Assembly (NCBI RefSeq): GCF_022815725.1
Contig: NZ_JALGRF010000007.1
Span: forward strand, 1 to 64,000
DNA length: 64,000 nucleotides
DNA from: Streptomyces sp. APSN-46.1
Lineage (GTDB): Bacteria; Actinomycetota; Actinomycetes; Streptomycetales; Streptomycetaceae
Direction of reading: 5' to 3'
Under the pieces are notes generated by a model. That model searched no databases. It was not told the origin of the DNA and was given only the letters and a program-made list of their open reading frames with translations. This document shows, one piece after another, positions 56,537 to 64,000 of the stretch. Position 1 is the stretch's first letter; each line of letters begins with the position of its first letter. The translations under genes were made by a program, and so were the position numbers.

Positions 56537-56578
56537 GGGGCATGCACATCGGGGCATGCACATCGGGGCATGCACATC
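56537..56578 (+). repeat. three 14-bp direct repeats
   Basis: GGGGCATGCACATC is repeated three times without gaps, 25-65 bases before the DUF6215-like gene. Contains the palindrome GCATGC in each unit. Could be a regulator binding array. Confidence 0.85.
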
Positions 56579-56602
56579 GGGGGATCACAGCAGGTGGGGG
56601 AC

Positions 56603-57340
56603 ATGACCGAAGGCAGCGACACACTCACGGCGGGCGCGGCGTGGGGGCAGGCAGTCACGGCCGTGGCGCTGATCGGGGCACTCGGTGGCGGCCTGTGGGT
56701 GGTCGGGGAGGCGACGAACTCGAGCGGTGGCCCGCGGCCGCCCGCCACGTGCTCGAACGGCAAGCCCACGAAGACGCCGGAGCGGACCGGGGAGACCGGG
56801 GAAGCCGGGAACGCGCCCCGGCCCGTCTCCGGGGAGCAACTGTGCACGGCGCTGAACCGTCCCGAGCTCGCCGAACTGCTGGGCACGCCCACGGAGATCG
56901 CGCTGAACGCCAGCGGCAACAGCAGCACCTTCAATCCTGCCGGAGGCGGCGGCAAGGAGATCGTCACCCCCTCGGCCAAGGTCCAGTTCGAGACCTACAC
57001 CGTGAACCTGACGGCCACCGCCGACCGGTTTTCCGTGGCTGACTCCGCCGTCCTCCTGGGGAACGGCGCGCCGCTGCAGACGGTTCTGGGCCGCCCGGCG
57101 TTCTTCTCCTCGGATCGCACCCTCAGCATCCGCTTCCGCCTCGACGGCAGCGATGCCCAGAGCGTCCCCGGCCTCCCGACCCGCGTCCTCACCGTGGCCC
57201 AGGACGAGAAGGACAGCGGCGGCTCCTTCGAGCTGACCGTGTGGCGCACCGACGGCCGAGTGCCGGACGACGCGGTACTCCTGCGCGTCGCCGAGAAAGT
57301 GCTCCCGGCGGTCCCGGACTGGGCCGTCACACCGAACTGA
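56603..57340 (+). CDS. membrane-anchored protein of DUF6215 type
   Basis: 245 residues. One N-terminal span (AVTAVALIGALGGGLWVVG), a short Pro/Glu linker with a Cys (PPATCSNGKP), then an extracellular domain with LCTALNRPELAELLGTP, FETYTVNLTA and SFELTVWRTDG. I recognise the architecture as the DUF6215 family of Streptomyces; function unknown. ATG with AGGTGG upstream. Confidence 0.75.
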   Translation: MTEGSDTLTAGAAWGQAVTAVALIGALGGGLWVVGEATNSSGGPRPPATCSNGKPTKTPERTGETGEAGNAPRPVSGEQLCTALNRPELAELLGTPTEIALNASGNSSTFNPAGGGGKEIVTPSAKVQFETYTVNLTATADRFSVADSAVLLGNGAPLQTVLGRPAFFSSDRTLSIRFRLDGSDAQSVPGLPTRVLTVAQDEKDSGGSFELTVWRTDGRVPDDAVLLRVAEKVLPAVPDWAVTPN

Positions 57341-57357
57341 CGACGGAGCCGATCGCC

Positions 57358-57873
57358 ATGCCGAGCATGAAGCCACTGCTACTGATCGACGTCGACGGCC
57401 CGCTGAACCCGTACGCCGCGAAGGCGCAGCGCCGCCCGGCGGGCTACACCACCCACCGGATGCGCCCGACGGGCTGGACGCAGGCGGACCGCAAGCCCCT
57501 GCGGGTCTGGCTGAACCCCGCCCACGGCGAGGAGCTGCTCGCGCTGGCGGACTCGTACGAGCTCGTCTGGGCCACGACCTGGAAGGACGAGGCCAACGAC
57601 TGGATAGGCCCGCGGCTGGGGCTGCCGAGGCTCCCGTACATCGACTGGCCGCAGATGCACGGCCGGGCGCCGCGCGGCACCTTCTGGAAGACCCAGTACA
57701 TCCTGGAGTACGCGGGCGGGCGGCCGTTCGCGTGGATCGACGACGACATCACGGCGATGGACCGCGAGTACGTCGACCAGCGCCACCCGGCGCGGGCGCT
57801 GCTGCTGCGGATCGACGAGCGGATCGGCCTGCTCCGGCCGGACTTCGAGGCGCTGGCCCGCTGGGCCCCGTAG
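57358..57873 (+). CDS. HAD-fold hydrolase (HAD_SAK_2 type)
   Basis: 171 residues. HAD nucleophile motif LLIDVDGPLNPY and the C-terminal acidic motif WIDDDI, with a small cap. Matches the HAD domain family found in Swiss Army Knife RNA repair proteins, but stands alone. ATG 57358 has CGGAG nine bases upstream; ATG 57367 is possible. Confidence 0.85.
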   Translation: MPSMKPLLLIDVDGPLNPYAAKAQRRPAGYTTHRMRPTGWTQADRKPLRVWLNPAHGEELLALADSYELVWATTWKDEANDWIGPRLGLPRLPYIDWPQMHGRAPRGTFWKTQYILEYAGGRPFAWIDDDITAMDREYVDQRHPARALLLRIDERIGLLRPDFEALARWAP

Positions 57874-57877
57874 ACGC

Positions 57878-57917
57878 CGAAGGGGCGGCCGGAGCGGGTG
57901 CTCCGGCCGCCCCTTCG
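57878..57917. terminator. bidirectional terminator, 18-bp perfect stem
   Basis: CGAAGGGGCGGCCGGAGC (57878-57895) pairs perfectly with 57900-57917 around GGGT, between the HAD gene and argH (convergent). Confidence 0.9.
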
Positions 57918-57928
57918 GGCGGTTGCGC

Positions 57929-59359
57929 CTACTGCTTGTGGGCCGCCCAGGCGTGCTGGATGACCAGGTCGGCCTTCAGCTCGGTGAGCTGGACCGCGAC
58001 CGCCGACGGGGCGGTGCCGCCGCGGCCGTTGCGGGAGGCCAGCGCGCCGGGCACGTTCAGGACCATACGGACCTGCGGCGTGAGGTGCTCGGAGATCTTC
58101 GCGAACTGCTCGTCCGTGAGCTCGTCCAGCTCGATGCCGTGCGCCTCGCACTCCTTGACGCACTCGCCGGCCACCTCGTGCGCCACCCGGAAGGGGACAC
58201 CCTGCTTGACCAGCCACTCCGCGATGTCGGTCGCGAGCGAGAAGCCCGCCGGAGCCAGCTCCTCCATCCGCTCCCGGTTGACCGTGAGGGTGGCCATCAT
58301 GCCGGTGAAGGCCGGCAGCAGGACCTCCAGCGTGTCGCAGGAGTCGAAGACCGGCTCCTTGTCCTCCTGGAGGTCCCGGTTGTAGGCCAGCGGCAGCGCC
58401 TTCAGCGTGGCCAGCAGGCCCGTCAGGTTGCCGATGAGGCGGCCCGACTTGCCTCGCGCCAGCTCCGCGATGTCCGGGTTCTTCTTCTGCGGCATGATCG
58501 ACGACCCGGTCGAGAAGGCGTCGTGCAGGGTCACGAAGGAGAACTCCTTCGTGTTCCAGATGATGATCTCCTCCGCGATCCGGGAGAGGTTGATCCCGAT
58601 CATCGCGGTGATGAAGGCGAACTCGGCGACGAAGTCGCGCGAGGCCGTGCCGTCGATCGAGTTGCCGACCGAGCCGCGCTCGAAGCCCAGGTCGGCGGCG
58701 ACCGCCTCCGGGTCCAGGCCCAGCGAGGAGCCGGCCAGCGCCCCCGAGCCGTACGGGGAGACCGCGGTCCGGGTGTCCCACTGCCGCAGCCGCTCCGCGT
58801 CCCGGGACAGCGACTGCACGTGGGCCAGTACGTGGTGGGCGAAGAGCACCGGCTGCGCGTGCTGGAGGTGGGTCCGGCCCGGCATGGCCACGTCCGCGTG
58901 CGTCTCGGCGAGGCCGACCAGCGCGTCCTGGAGGTCGGCGATCAGGCCGCCGAGGATCCGGCCGTGGTCGCGCAGGTACATCCGGAAGAGGGTGGCCACC
59001 TGGTCGTTGCGGGACCGGCCGGCCCGCAGCTTGCCGCCGAGGTCGGCGCCGAGCCGCTCCAGCAGGCCCCGCTCCAGGGCGGTGTGCACGTCCTCGTCGG
59101 CGACGGTGCCGGTGAAGGAGCCGTCGGCCACATCGGCTTCGAGCCGGTCCAGGCCCGCGATCATGCGGTCGAGCTCTTCGGCCGTGAGCAGGCCCGCCTT
59201 GTGGAGCACCCGGGCGTGGGCGCGGGAGCCGGCGATGTCGTACGGGGCGAGACGCCAGTCGAAGTGGACGGACGCCGACAGCAGGGCCAGCGCCTCCGAA
59301 GGGCCGTCGGCGAACCGGCCGCCCCAGAGCCGGACGTCACCACCGTTGTTGCTGCTCAC
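57929..59359 (-). CDS. argH: argininosuccinate lyase
   Basis: 476 residues. Cleaves argininosuccinate to arginine and fumarate. The signature GSSIMPQKKNPD is intact, as are DWRLAPYDIAGSRAHAR and PGRTHLQHAQPV. GTG start. Downstream of argG with a 103-base gap. Confidence 0.98.
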   Translation of the reverse strand: MSSNNGGDVRLWGGRFADGPSEALALLSASVHFDWRLAPYDIAGSRAHARVLHKAGLLTAEELDRMIAGLDRLEADVADGSFTGTVADEDVHTALERGLLERLGADLGGKLRAGRSRNDQVATLFRMYLRDHGRILGGLIADLQDALVGLAETHADVAMPGRTHLQHAQPVLFAHHVLAHVQSLSRDAERLRQWDTRTAVSPYGSGALAGSSLGLDPEAVAADLGFERGSVGNSIDGTASRDFVAEFAFITAMIGINLSRIAEEIIIWNTKEFSFVTLHDAFSTGSSIMPQKKNPDIAELARGKSGRLIGNLTGLLATLKALPLAYNRDLQEDKEPVFDSCDTLEVLLPAFTGMMATLTVNRERMEELAPAGFSLATDIAEWLVKQGVPFRVAHEVAGECVKECEAHGIELDELTDEQFAKISEHLTPQVRMVLNVPGALASRNGRGGTAPSAVAVQLTELKADLVIQHAWAAHKQ

Positions 59360-59462
59360 AGCTGCTGCTCCTCAAGACTGCATGGCTTCGGGTGTGCAAC
59401 GGCCTCCCCGTCGCGGAGGACACGGGGAGGCCGTCCGTACTACTGCCTAGTGCGGTAACGAC

Positions 59463-60656
59463 TCAGGCGAGGTCGCGGCGGGCGGCGATCTTCGCGGACA
59501 GGCCAAAGATCTCGATGAAGCCCTGGGCCTTGGACTGGTCGAAGGTGTCGCCCGAGTCGTAGGTGGCGAGGTTGAAGTCGTACAGCGACTCGTCGGACTT
59601 CCGGCCGGTGACGACGGCGCGGCCGCCGTGCAGGGTCATCCGGATGTCGCCGGTGACGTGCTGGTTGGCCTCGTTGATGAAGCCGTCCAGGGCGCGCTTG
59701 AGCGGGGAGAACCACAGGCCGTCGTAGACCATCTCGCCCCAGCGCTGCTCGACCTGCCGCTTGTAGCGGGCCAGCTCGCGCTCGACGGTGACGCTCTCCA
59801 GCTCCTGGTGGGCGGTGATCAGCGCGATCGCGCCCGGGGCCTCGTACACCTCACGGGACTTGATGCCGACGAGACGGTCCTCGACCATGTCGATCCGGCC
59901 GATGCCCTGGGCTCCGGCGCGCTCGTTGAGCTGCTGGATGGCCTGGAGCACGGAGACGGGCTTGCCGTCGATGGCGACCGGGACGCCCTCCTTGAAGGAG
60001 ATGACGACCTCGTCGGCCTCGCGAGCCTCGGCGGGGTTCGAGGTGTACTCGTAGATGTCCTCGATCGGCGCGTTCCAGATGTCCTCCAGGAAGCCCGTCT
60101 CGACGGCCCGCCCGAAGACGTTCTGGTCGATGGAGTACGGGGACTTCTTGGTGGTCGCGATCGGGAGGTTCTTCGCCTCGCAGAAGGCGATCGCCTTGTC
60201 CCGGGTCATCGCGTAGTCGCGGACCGGGGCGATGCACTTGAGGTCCGGGGCGAGGGCGACGATGCCGGCCTCGAAGCGGACCTGGTCGTTGCCCTTGCCG
60301 GTGCAGCCGTGGGCGACGGTCGTGGCGCCGTGCTTCTTGGCGGCGGCGACCAGGTGCTTGACGATGGTCGGCCGGGAGAGCGCCGAGACCAGCGGGTAGC
60401 GGTCCATGTAGAGGGCGTTCGCCTTGATCGCCGGGAGGCAGTACTCGTTGGCGAACTCGTCCTTGGCGTCCGCGACCTCGGCCTCGACGGCACCGCAGTC
60501 GAGCGCGCGCTTGCGGATGACGTCCAGGTCCTCGCCGCCCTGGCCGACGTCCACGGCAACGGCGATGACCTCGGCGCCCGTCTCCTCGGCGATCCAGCCG
60601 ATGGCGACGGAGGTGTCCAGGCCGCCCGAGTAGGCGAGTACGACGCGCTCGGTCAC
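59463..60656 (-). CDS. argG: argininosuccinate synthase
   Basis: 397 residues. PP-loop ATPase AYSGGLDTS at residues 8-16, AHGCTGKGNDQVRFE and SPYSIDQNVFGRAVE. Condenses citrulline and aspartate. GTG start with AAGGAG seven bases upstream. Promoter with ARG box lies immediately upstream. Confidence 0.98.
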   Translation of the reverse strand: MTERVVLAYSGGLDTSVAIGWIAEETGAEVIAVAVDVGQGGEDLDVIRKRALDCGAVEAEVADAKDEFANEYCLPAIKANALYMDRYPLVSALSRPTIVKHLVAAAKKHGATTVAHGCTGKGNDQVRFEAGIVALAPDLKCIAPVRDYAMTRDKAIAFCEAKNLPIATTKKSPYSIDQNVFGRAVETGFLEDIWNAPIEDIYEYTSNPAEAREADEVVISFKEGVPVAIDGKPVSVLQAIQQLNERAGAQGIGRIDMVEDRLVGIKSREVYEAPGAIALITAHQELESVTVERELARYKRQVEQRWGEMVYDGLWFSPLKRALDGFINEANQHVTGDIRMTLHGGRAVVTGRKSDESLYDFNLATYDSGDTFDQSKAQGFIEIFGLSAKIAARRDLA

Positions 60657-60687
60657 GGGTTTCTCCTTAGGGTGCATTCAACGACAG

Positions 60688-60721
60688 GCATAACTATGCA
60701 CTACTCCGTATGTTTCGTCAA
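60688..60721 (-). promoter_or_regulatory. argG promoter with overlapping ARG box
   Basis: On the minus strand TTGACG (60716-60721) and CATAGT (60693-60698) are 17 bases apart. The palindromic GTGCATAGTTATGC (60688-60701) overlaps the -10 and fits the ARG box consensus for ArgR, with a TTGAATGCA half-site near 60671-60679. Repressed by the downstream-encoded ArgR. Confidence 0.6.
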
Positions 60722-60819
60722 TCAGTCCCCGGCGCGCGTCCTGACCTGCCGGAATATCGCGGGCGCCGCCCCGGGCCGGCTGTCTACGATCAGGGTTCGA
60801 CGCACCACGGGGAGGGCAC

Positions 60820-62259
60820 ATGGGCGCCGGACAGCGGCGGGCGGCGGACCAGGGCCGGGCAGTGGCGGAGCTGCTCCTGAGCGGCGAAGCCGACGGGGTC
60901 GGGGAGGTACTGCCCGGCGCCGGGCCCGAGGCCTGGACCGCCTTCGACGAAGAGGTGCGCAGCATCCACCGCCGCTGGTACGGGTTCCCCCGGAGCAACC
61001 GGGCGGAGGTCCGCCTCTGCCATCCCGACGGCCGGGTCCGCGAGGGGGCGCTGCGCGCACCGCACCCGCCGCCCGAGCTCCTCGTGATCCGGTGCGCGGA
61101 CTGGGTCCCGGCCGTGCGGGAACAGGCACGGCGGCGGCTGACCGAGGCCCTGGCGGCCGACCCCGTGCCGGTGCTGCACCGGCTGACCCCGCTCGTCCTG
61201 CGGCTGGGCCGCCGCGGGCAGGGCGCCTGGGCGCTTGAGCGGTTCGGGGCCGAGCTGCGCGGCTCCGGCAGCGGCTCCGGCGGCGGCTCCGGCGTCCTGG
61301 CCGGGCTGCTCGACAGCGCCGACCTGCCGACCCGGCGGTTCGCCGCCCGGCTGGCCGTCGAGGCCGGGGAGTACGACGTACGGGAGCTCGCCCGGCGGGC
61401 CGCCGAGGAGCCGGATCCGGTGACGGCCGGGCAGTGGGCGGACTCCGCCCTCGCCGCCATGGCCGCCGACGGGCCGGACGACGAGGCGGTCGACCGCCTG
61501 CGGGGCGCCCGCATCCCGATGGTCCGGGCCGCCGGGGTCACCGCCCTGCGCCGGGCCGGGCGGGCCTCCGAGGCCGCCCGGCACCTCACCGACCGCTCCG
61601 GCCTGGTCCGGGCCTGCGCCCGCTGGCTGGTGCGCCAGGACGGCGGCGACCCGTACGCCCGCTACCGCGAGCTGGTCGCGGACCCGGCGCGCGTCTCCCC
61701 GTACGCCGTGACCGGGTTCTCCGAATGCGCCGAGCGGGCCGACGCGCCGCTGCTGCGCGCCCTGCTGGAGCACCGGGCCGACGCGGTGCGGGCCGCCGCC
61801 CTCGGCGGGCTGCGCGCACTGGACGGCACGGTCGACCAGGACCGGCTGCGCGCGCTGCTCGACGACCCGTCGCCGGCCGTGGCCCGCGAGGCCTCGCTCA
61901 GCCTGTGCGACTCGGCGGAACGGCTGCCCGCCGACTGGCTGCTGGCCCGCATCACGCCCGAGCGGCCGCCGCACACCCGCCGGGCCGCGTACCGGCTGCT
62001 GCACACGCGCGGCGGAGTGGCCGGACTGCGGGCCTCCGTCGAGCTGCTGACGGACCGTGACCCGGGCCTGCGGCACATCGCCGCGCAGCGCATCCGGAGC
62101 CTGTGGTCCCCGTACCGGCCGCCCGGCCTGCCGTTCCGGGACCTGGAGGTCGGCGCCCTGCTGGACCGCTGCACGCACCTGTTCAGCGACTACGTCATGA
62201 ACCGGATGCGCTCACAACTCGGATTGCCCCGCCCGCGGTCCACGACGGACGGATACTGA
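60820..62259 (+). CDS. HEAT-repeat-like protein
   Basis: 479 residues made of Ala/Leu/Arg-rich helical pairs (DLPTRRFAARLAVEAG, RIPMVRAAGVTALRRAG, RADAVRAAALGGLRALDG, PSPAVAREASLSLCDSA, DPGLRHIAAQRIRSLW), typical of HEAT/Armadillo scaffolds; no catalytic motif. A Gly/Ser linker (GSGSGSGGGSG) divides two halves. ATG with GGGGAGGG upstream. Function unknown; it interrupts the arginine cluster. Confidence 0.85.
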   Translation: MGAGQRRAADQGRAVAELLLSGEADGVGEVLPGAGPEAWTAFDEEVRSIHRRWYGFPRSNRAEVRLCHPDGRVREGALRAPHPPPELLVIRCADWVPAVREQARRRLTEALAADPVPVLHRLTPLVLRLGRRGQGAWALERFGAELRGSGSGSGGGSGVLAGLLDSADLPTRRFAARLAVEAGEYDVRELARRAAEEPDPVTAGQWADSALAAMAADGPDDEAVDRLRGARIPMVRAAGVTALRRAGRASEAARHLTDRSGLVRACARWLVRQDGGDPYARYRELVADPARVSPYAVTGFSECAERADAPLLRALLEHRADAVRAAALGGLRALDGTVDQDRLRALLDDPSPAVAREASLSLCDSAERLPADWLLARITPERPPHTRRAAYRLLHTRGGVAGLRASVELLTDRDPGLRHIAAQRIRSLWSPYRPPGLPFRDLEVGALLDRCTHLFSDYVMNRMRSQLGLPRPRSTTDGY

Positions 62260-62313
62260 ACCCTGACTTCCGCCTCGACGGCCTGCCTGCGCTGCCTCCG
62301 CGCCTTCCCCCCG

Positions 62314-62327
62314 TACCGTCTGACATG
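62314..62327 (+). promoter_or_regulatory. leaderless promoter of L,D-transpeptidase gene
   Basis: TACCGT (62314-62319) lies 7 bases before the GTG start; no ribosome site is seen. Confidence 0.5.
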
Positions 62328-63016
62328 TGCTGCGTACCGCTCTCGTCACCGGCTCACTGATCGTCACCACCCTGCTGCCCCACGGCCATGACCCGCTGCC
62401 CGCCCGCCTCGCCGACACCGGCGGCGGCAGTCAGCTGATCACCGCCGTCGCGCCCGGGCCCGGATCCACCACCGGACGGGTGACGTGGTGGGACCGGCGC
62501 GCGGGGCGCTGGTACGAGGAGGGCAGCGTCGAGGCCCGGTTCGGCGCGAACGGGCTGACCGACGGCGCGACCCGCACGCAGGGCACCGACACGACCCCGG
62601 CCGGACTGTACGAGCTCCCGTACGCGTTCGGGATCCGATCGGCCCCGGCCGGGACGGGGTACCGCTACCGGCGGGTGACGGAGCACGCGTGGTGGTGCCA
62701 GGACAACGCGTCCGCCAGCTACAACCGCTGGGTGGAACCGCTGCCGGCGGACTGCGCGCCGGGCGAGGCGGAGCGCCTGGTGACGTTCGAGAAGCAGTAC
62801 GCCCACGCGCTGGTCATCGGCTTCAACTACGAGCGCCCGGTACGCGGCCGGGGCGCGGGCATCTTCCTGCACGTCAACGGCAAGGGGGCGACGGCCGGCT
62901 GCGTGTCCGTCCCGGAGCGGGCCATGCGCGCGATCCTGCGCTGGGCGAACCCGCGGCGCGGACCGCACATCGTGATCGGCACGGAGTCCGGGCCGCTGGC
63001 CGTCACCCGCTACTGA
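62327..63016 (+). CDS. secreted L,D-transpeptidase (YkuD fold)
   Basis: 229 residues. Short signal peptide (LRTALVTGSLIVTTLLPHG), then a YkuD-like domain with catalytic segment HVNGKGATAGCVSVPE (His ... Gly-Cys-Val). Would cross-link or modify peptidoglycan. GTG start. Confidence 0.88.
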   Translation: MLRTALVTGSLIVTTLLPHGHDPLPARLADTGGGSQLITAVAPGPGSTTGRVTWWDRRAGRWYEEGSVEARFGANGLTDGATRTQGTDTTPAGLYELPYAFGIRSAPAGTGYRYRRVTEHAWWCQDNASASYNRWVEPLPADCAPGEAERLVTFEKQYAHALVIGFNYERPVRGRGAGIFLHVNGKGATAGCVSVPERAMRAILRWANPRRGPHIVIGTESGPLAVTRY

Positions 63017-63021
63017 GGCCG

Positions 63022-63129
63022 CGGGGCGCGGCGGCCGCGATCCGGGTTCGGGGCGCGGCGGCCGCGATCCGGGTTCGGGGCGCGGCGGCCGCGATCCGGG
63101 TTCGGGGCTCGGCGGCCGCGATCCGGGCC
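63022..63129. repeat. four 27-bp tandem repeats between convergent genes
   Basis: Four copies of a 27-bp unit (beginning CGGGGCGCGGCGGCCGCG) lie head to tail, each with a GCGGCCGC site; three identical, the fourth with three changes. Between the L,D-transpeptidase and argR. A likely variable-number tandem repeat. Confidence 0.9.
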
Positions 63130-63168
63130 ACGACCTGTCGGGACCTGCTGAGCGGAGACGGAGACCGC

Positions 63169-63705
63169 TCAGCTCTCTTTTTGGGCCAGTCGCAGCAGGT
63201 GGTCGGCCAGGGCCTGGCCACCCATCGGGTCGCGGCTGATCAGCATCAGGGTGTCGTCGCCCGCGATCGTGCCCAGGATCTCCCGAAGTTCGGCCTGGTC
63301 GATCGCGGAGGCGAGGAACTGGGCCGCACCCGGCGGGGTGCGCAGGACCACGAGGTTCGCGGAGGCCTCCGCCGAGATCAGCAGCTCACCGGAGAGGCGC
63401 CGCATGCGCTCCTCCTTCGCCGACTCGCCGAGCGGAGCCTGCGGGGTGCGGAAACCGCCCTCGCTGGGGACCGCGTAGATCAGCTCGCCGCCGGTGTTGC
63501 GGATCTTCACCGCGCCCAGCTCGTCGAGGTCCCGGCTGAGCGTCGCCTGGGTGACGCTCAGCCCGTCGTCGGCGAGCAGCTTCGCCAGCTGGCTCTGGGA
63601 GCGGACCGGCTGCCGGTTGAGGATGTCCACGATCCGGCGGTGGCGGGCGGTTCGGGTCTGCGGGACGGACGGGCCGTTCTGCTCGTGTTCCTGCGCCTGA
63701 CTCAT
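63169..63705 (-). CDS. argR: arginine repressor
   Basis: 178 residues. Winged helix (SQSQLAKLLADDGLSVTQAT) and the C-terminal oligomerisation/arginine-binding domain with LGTIAGDDTLMLISRD. Represses arginine genes; the ARG box before argG is its likely target. ATG 63705 is 7 bases after the argD stop. The frame extends 25 codons upstream through argD. Confidence 0.97.
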   Translation of the reverse strand: MSQAQEHEQNGPSVPQTRTARHRRIVDILNRQPVRSQSQLAKLLADDGLSVTQATLSRDLDELGAVKIRNTGGELIYAVPSEGGFRTPQAPLGESAKEERMRRLSGELLISAEASANLVVLRTPPGAAQFLASAIDQAELREILGTIAGDDTLMLISRDPMGGQALADHLLRLAQKES

Positions 63706-63712
63706 CGTCGTC

Positions 63713-64000
63713 TCATTCCCCGGTTCGTCCGTCCCCGTTGGCCGCGTTCTCGGCAGCGCTCTTGGCTGCCGCGAGGACACCGGGCAGGGCCTGGACGAAC
63801 GCGTCCGCCTCGTCCTCGGTGAGAACGTACGGGGGCATGAGCCGTACGACGTCGGGGGCGGGCGCGTTGACCAGGAAGCCGGCGTCCTGAGCCGCCTTCT
63901 GCACCTGGGGTGCGAGGGGCTCGGTCAGCACGATACCCAGCAGAAGGCCCGCACCGCGGACATGGGAGACGAGCGCGCTTCCGGAAGCCTCGATTCCGGA
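63713..64000 (-). CDS. argD: acetylornithine aminotransferase, C-terminal part
   Basis: Partial: the last 95 residues, with VRGAGLLLGIVLTEPLAPQV and FLVNAPAPDVVRLMPPYVLT, the end of ArgD. The rest lies beyond the right edge. Cotranscribed with argR. Confidence 0.92.
   Translation of the reverse strand, partial: SGIEASGSALVSHVRGAGLLLGIVLTEPLAPQVQKAAQDAGFLVNAPAPDVVRLMPPYVLTEDEADAFVQALPGVLAAAKSAAENAANGDGRTGE

Overview
The window is a stretch of Streptomyces chromosome core. Evidence: very high GC with strong G/C bias at third codon positions, many GTG starts and one TTG start, bioinformatic hallmarks of the genus (SsgB, a CGNR/ABATE protein, small membrane proteins), and a gene order apt-secF-secD-yajC-ruvB-ruvA-ruvC-yebC-pdxT-pdxS-(unknown)-pimA-patA-pgsA-EF-G2-HIT-thrS that I recall as conserved in Streptomyces. 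There is no plasmid, prophage or large island; the window begins just after apt (the left edge lies on a large palindrome) and ends inside argD.

Layout. 0.2-4.3 kb: protein export (YajC, SecD, SecF) with adenine salvage (Apt). 4.4-7 kb: Holliday junction processing (RuvABC). 7.1-9.5 kb: YebC regulator and PLP synthase PdxST. 9.6-13 kb: a LemA-like protein and the phosphatidylinositol mannoside operon (PgsA, PatA, PimA). 13.2-20 kb: EF-G2, an unknown membrane protein, an Ap4A-phosphorylase-like HIT protein and ThrRS. 20.2-32.6 kb: mixed genes, including a DUF4365 pair, a DEDDh exonuclease, a large membrane protein with a small mobile element inserted in frame, the sporulation protein SsgB, and PabB/PabC for p-aminobenzoate. 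32.7-33.3 kb: a five-tRNA cluster (Gly, Cys, three Val-GAC); two Val-CAC tRNAs lie further left. 33.3-37.7 kb: zinc finger, kinase-fold protein, Ser/Thr kinase, TrmH-type methyltransferase. 37.7-44.4 kb: cobalamin genes (CobA/CysG, BluB-CobT fusion, CobL). 44.4-48.4 kb: GNAT and the methionine ABC transporter MetNIQ, preceded by a very short Cys/Met-rich leader peptide. 48.6-57.9 kb: small membrane proteins, sigma factor, glycerophosphodiesterase, acyltransferase, TetR-MFS pair, DUF6215-like and HAD proteins. 57.9-64 kb: arginine genes argH, argG, argR and the 3' end of argD, with two unrelated plus-strand genes between argG and argR.

The most interesting items are the 28-codon leader peptide ending in RCMCRMCAF upstream of metNIQ, the BluB-CobT fusion carrying about 600 residues of repetitive Pro/Ala-rich sequence with 22 AAG(E/D)P units, a 162-bp inverted-repeat element sitting in frame inside a membrane protein gene, and a family of REP-like palindromes shared by several intergenic regions. 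Small-scale regulation that can be read directly includes an ARG box over the argG promoter, a perfect 9-bp inverted repeat before the tetR gene, several apparently leaderless genes and many perfect terminator hairpins.
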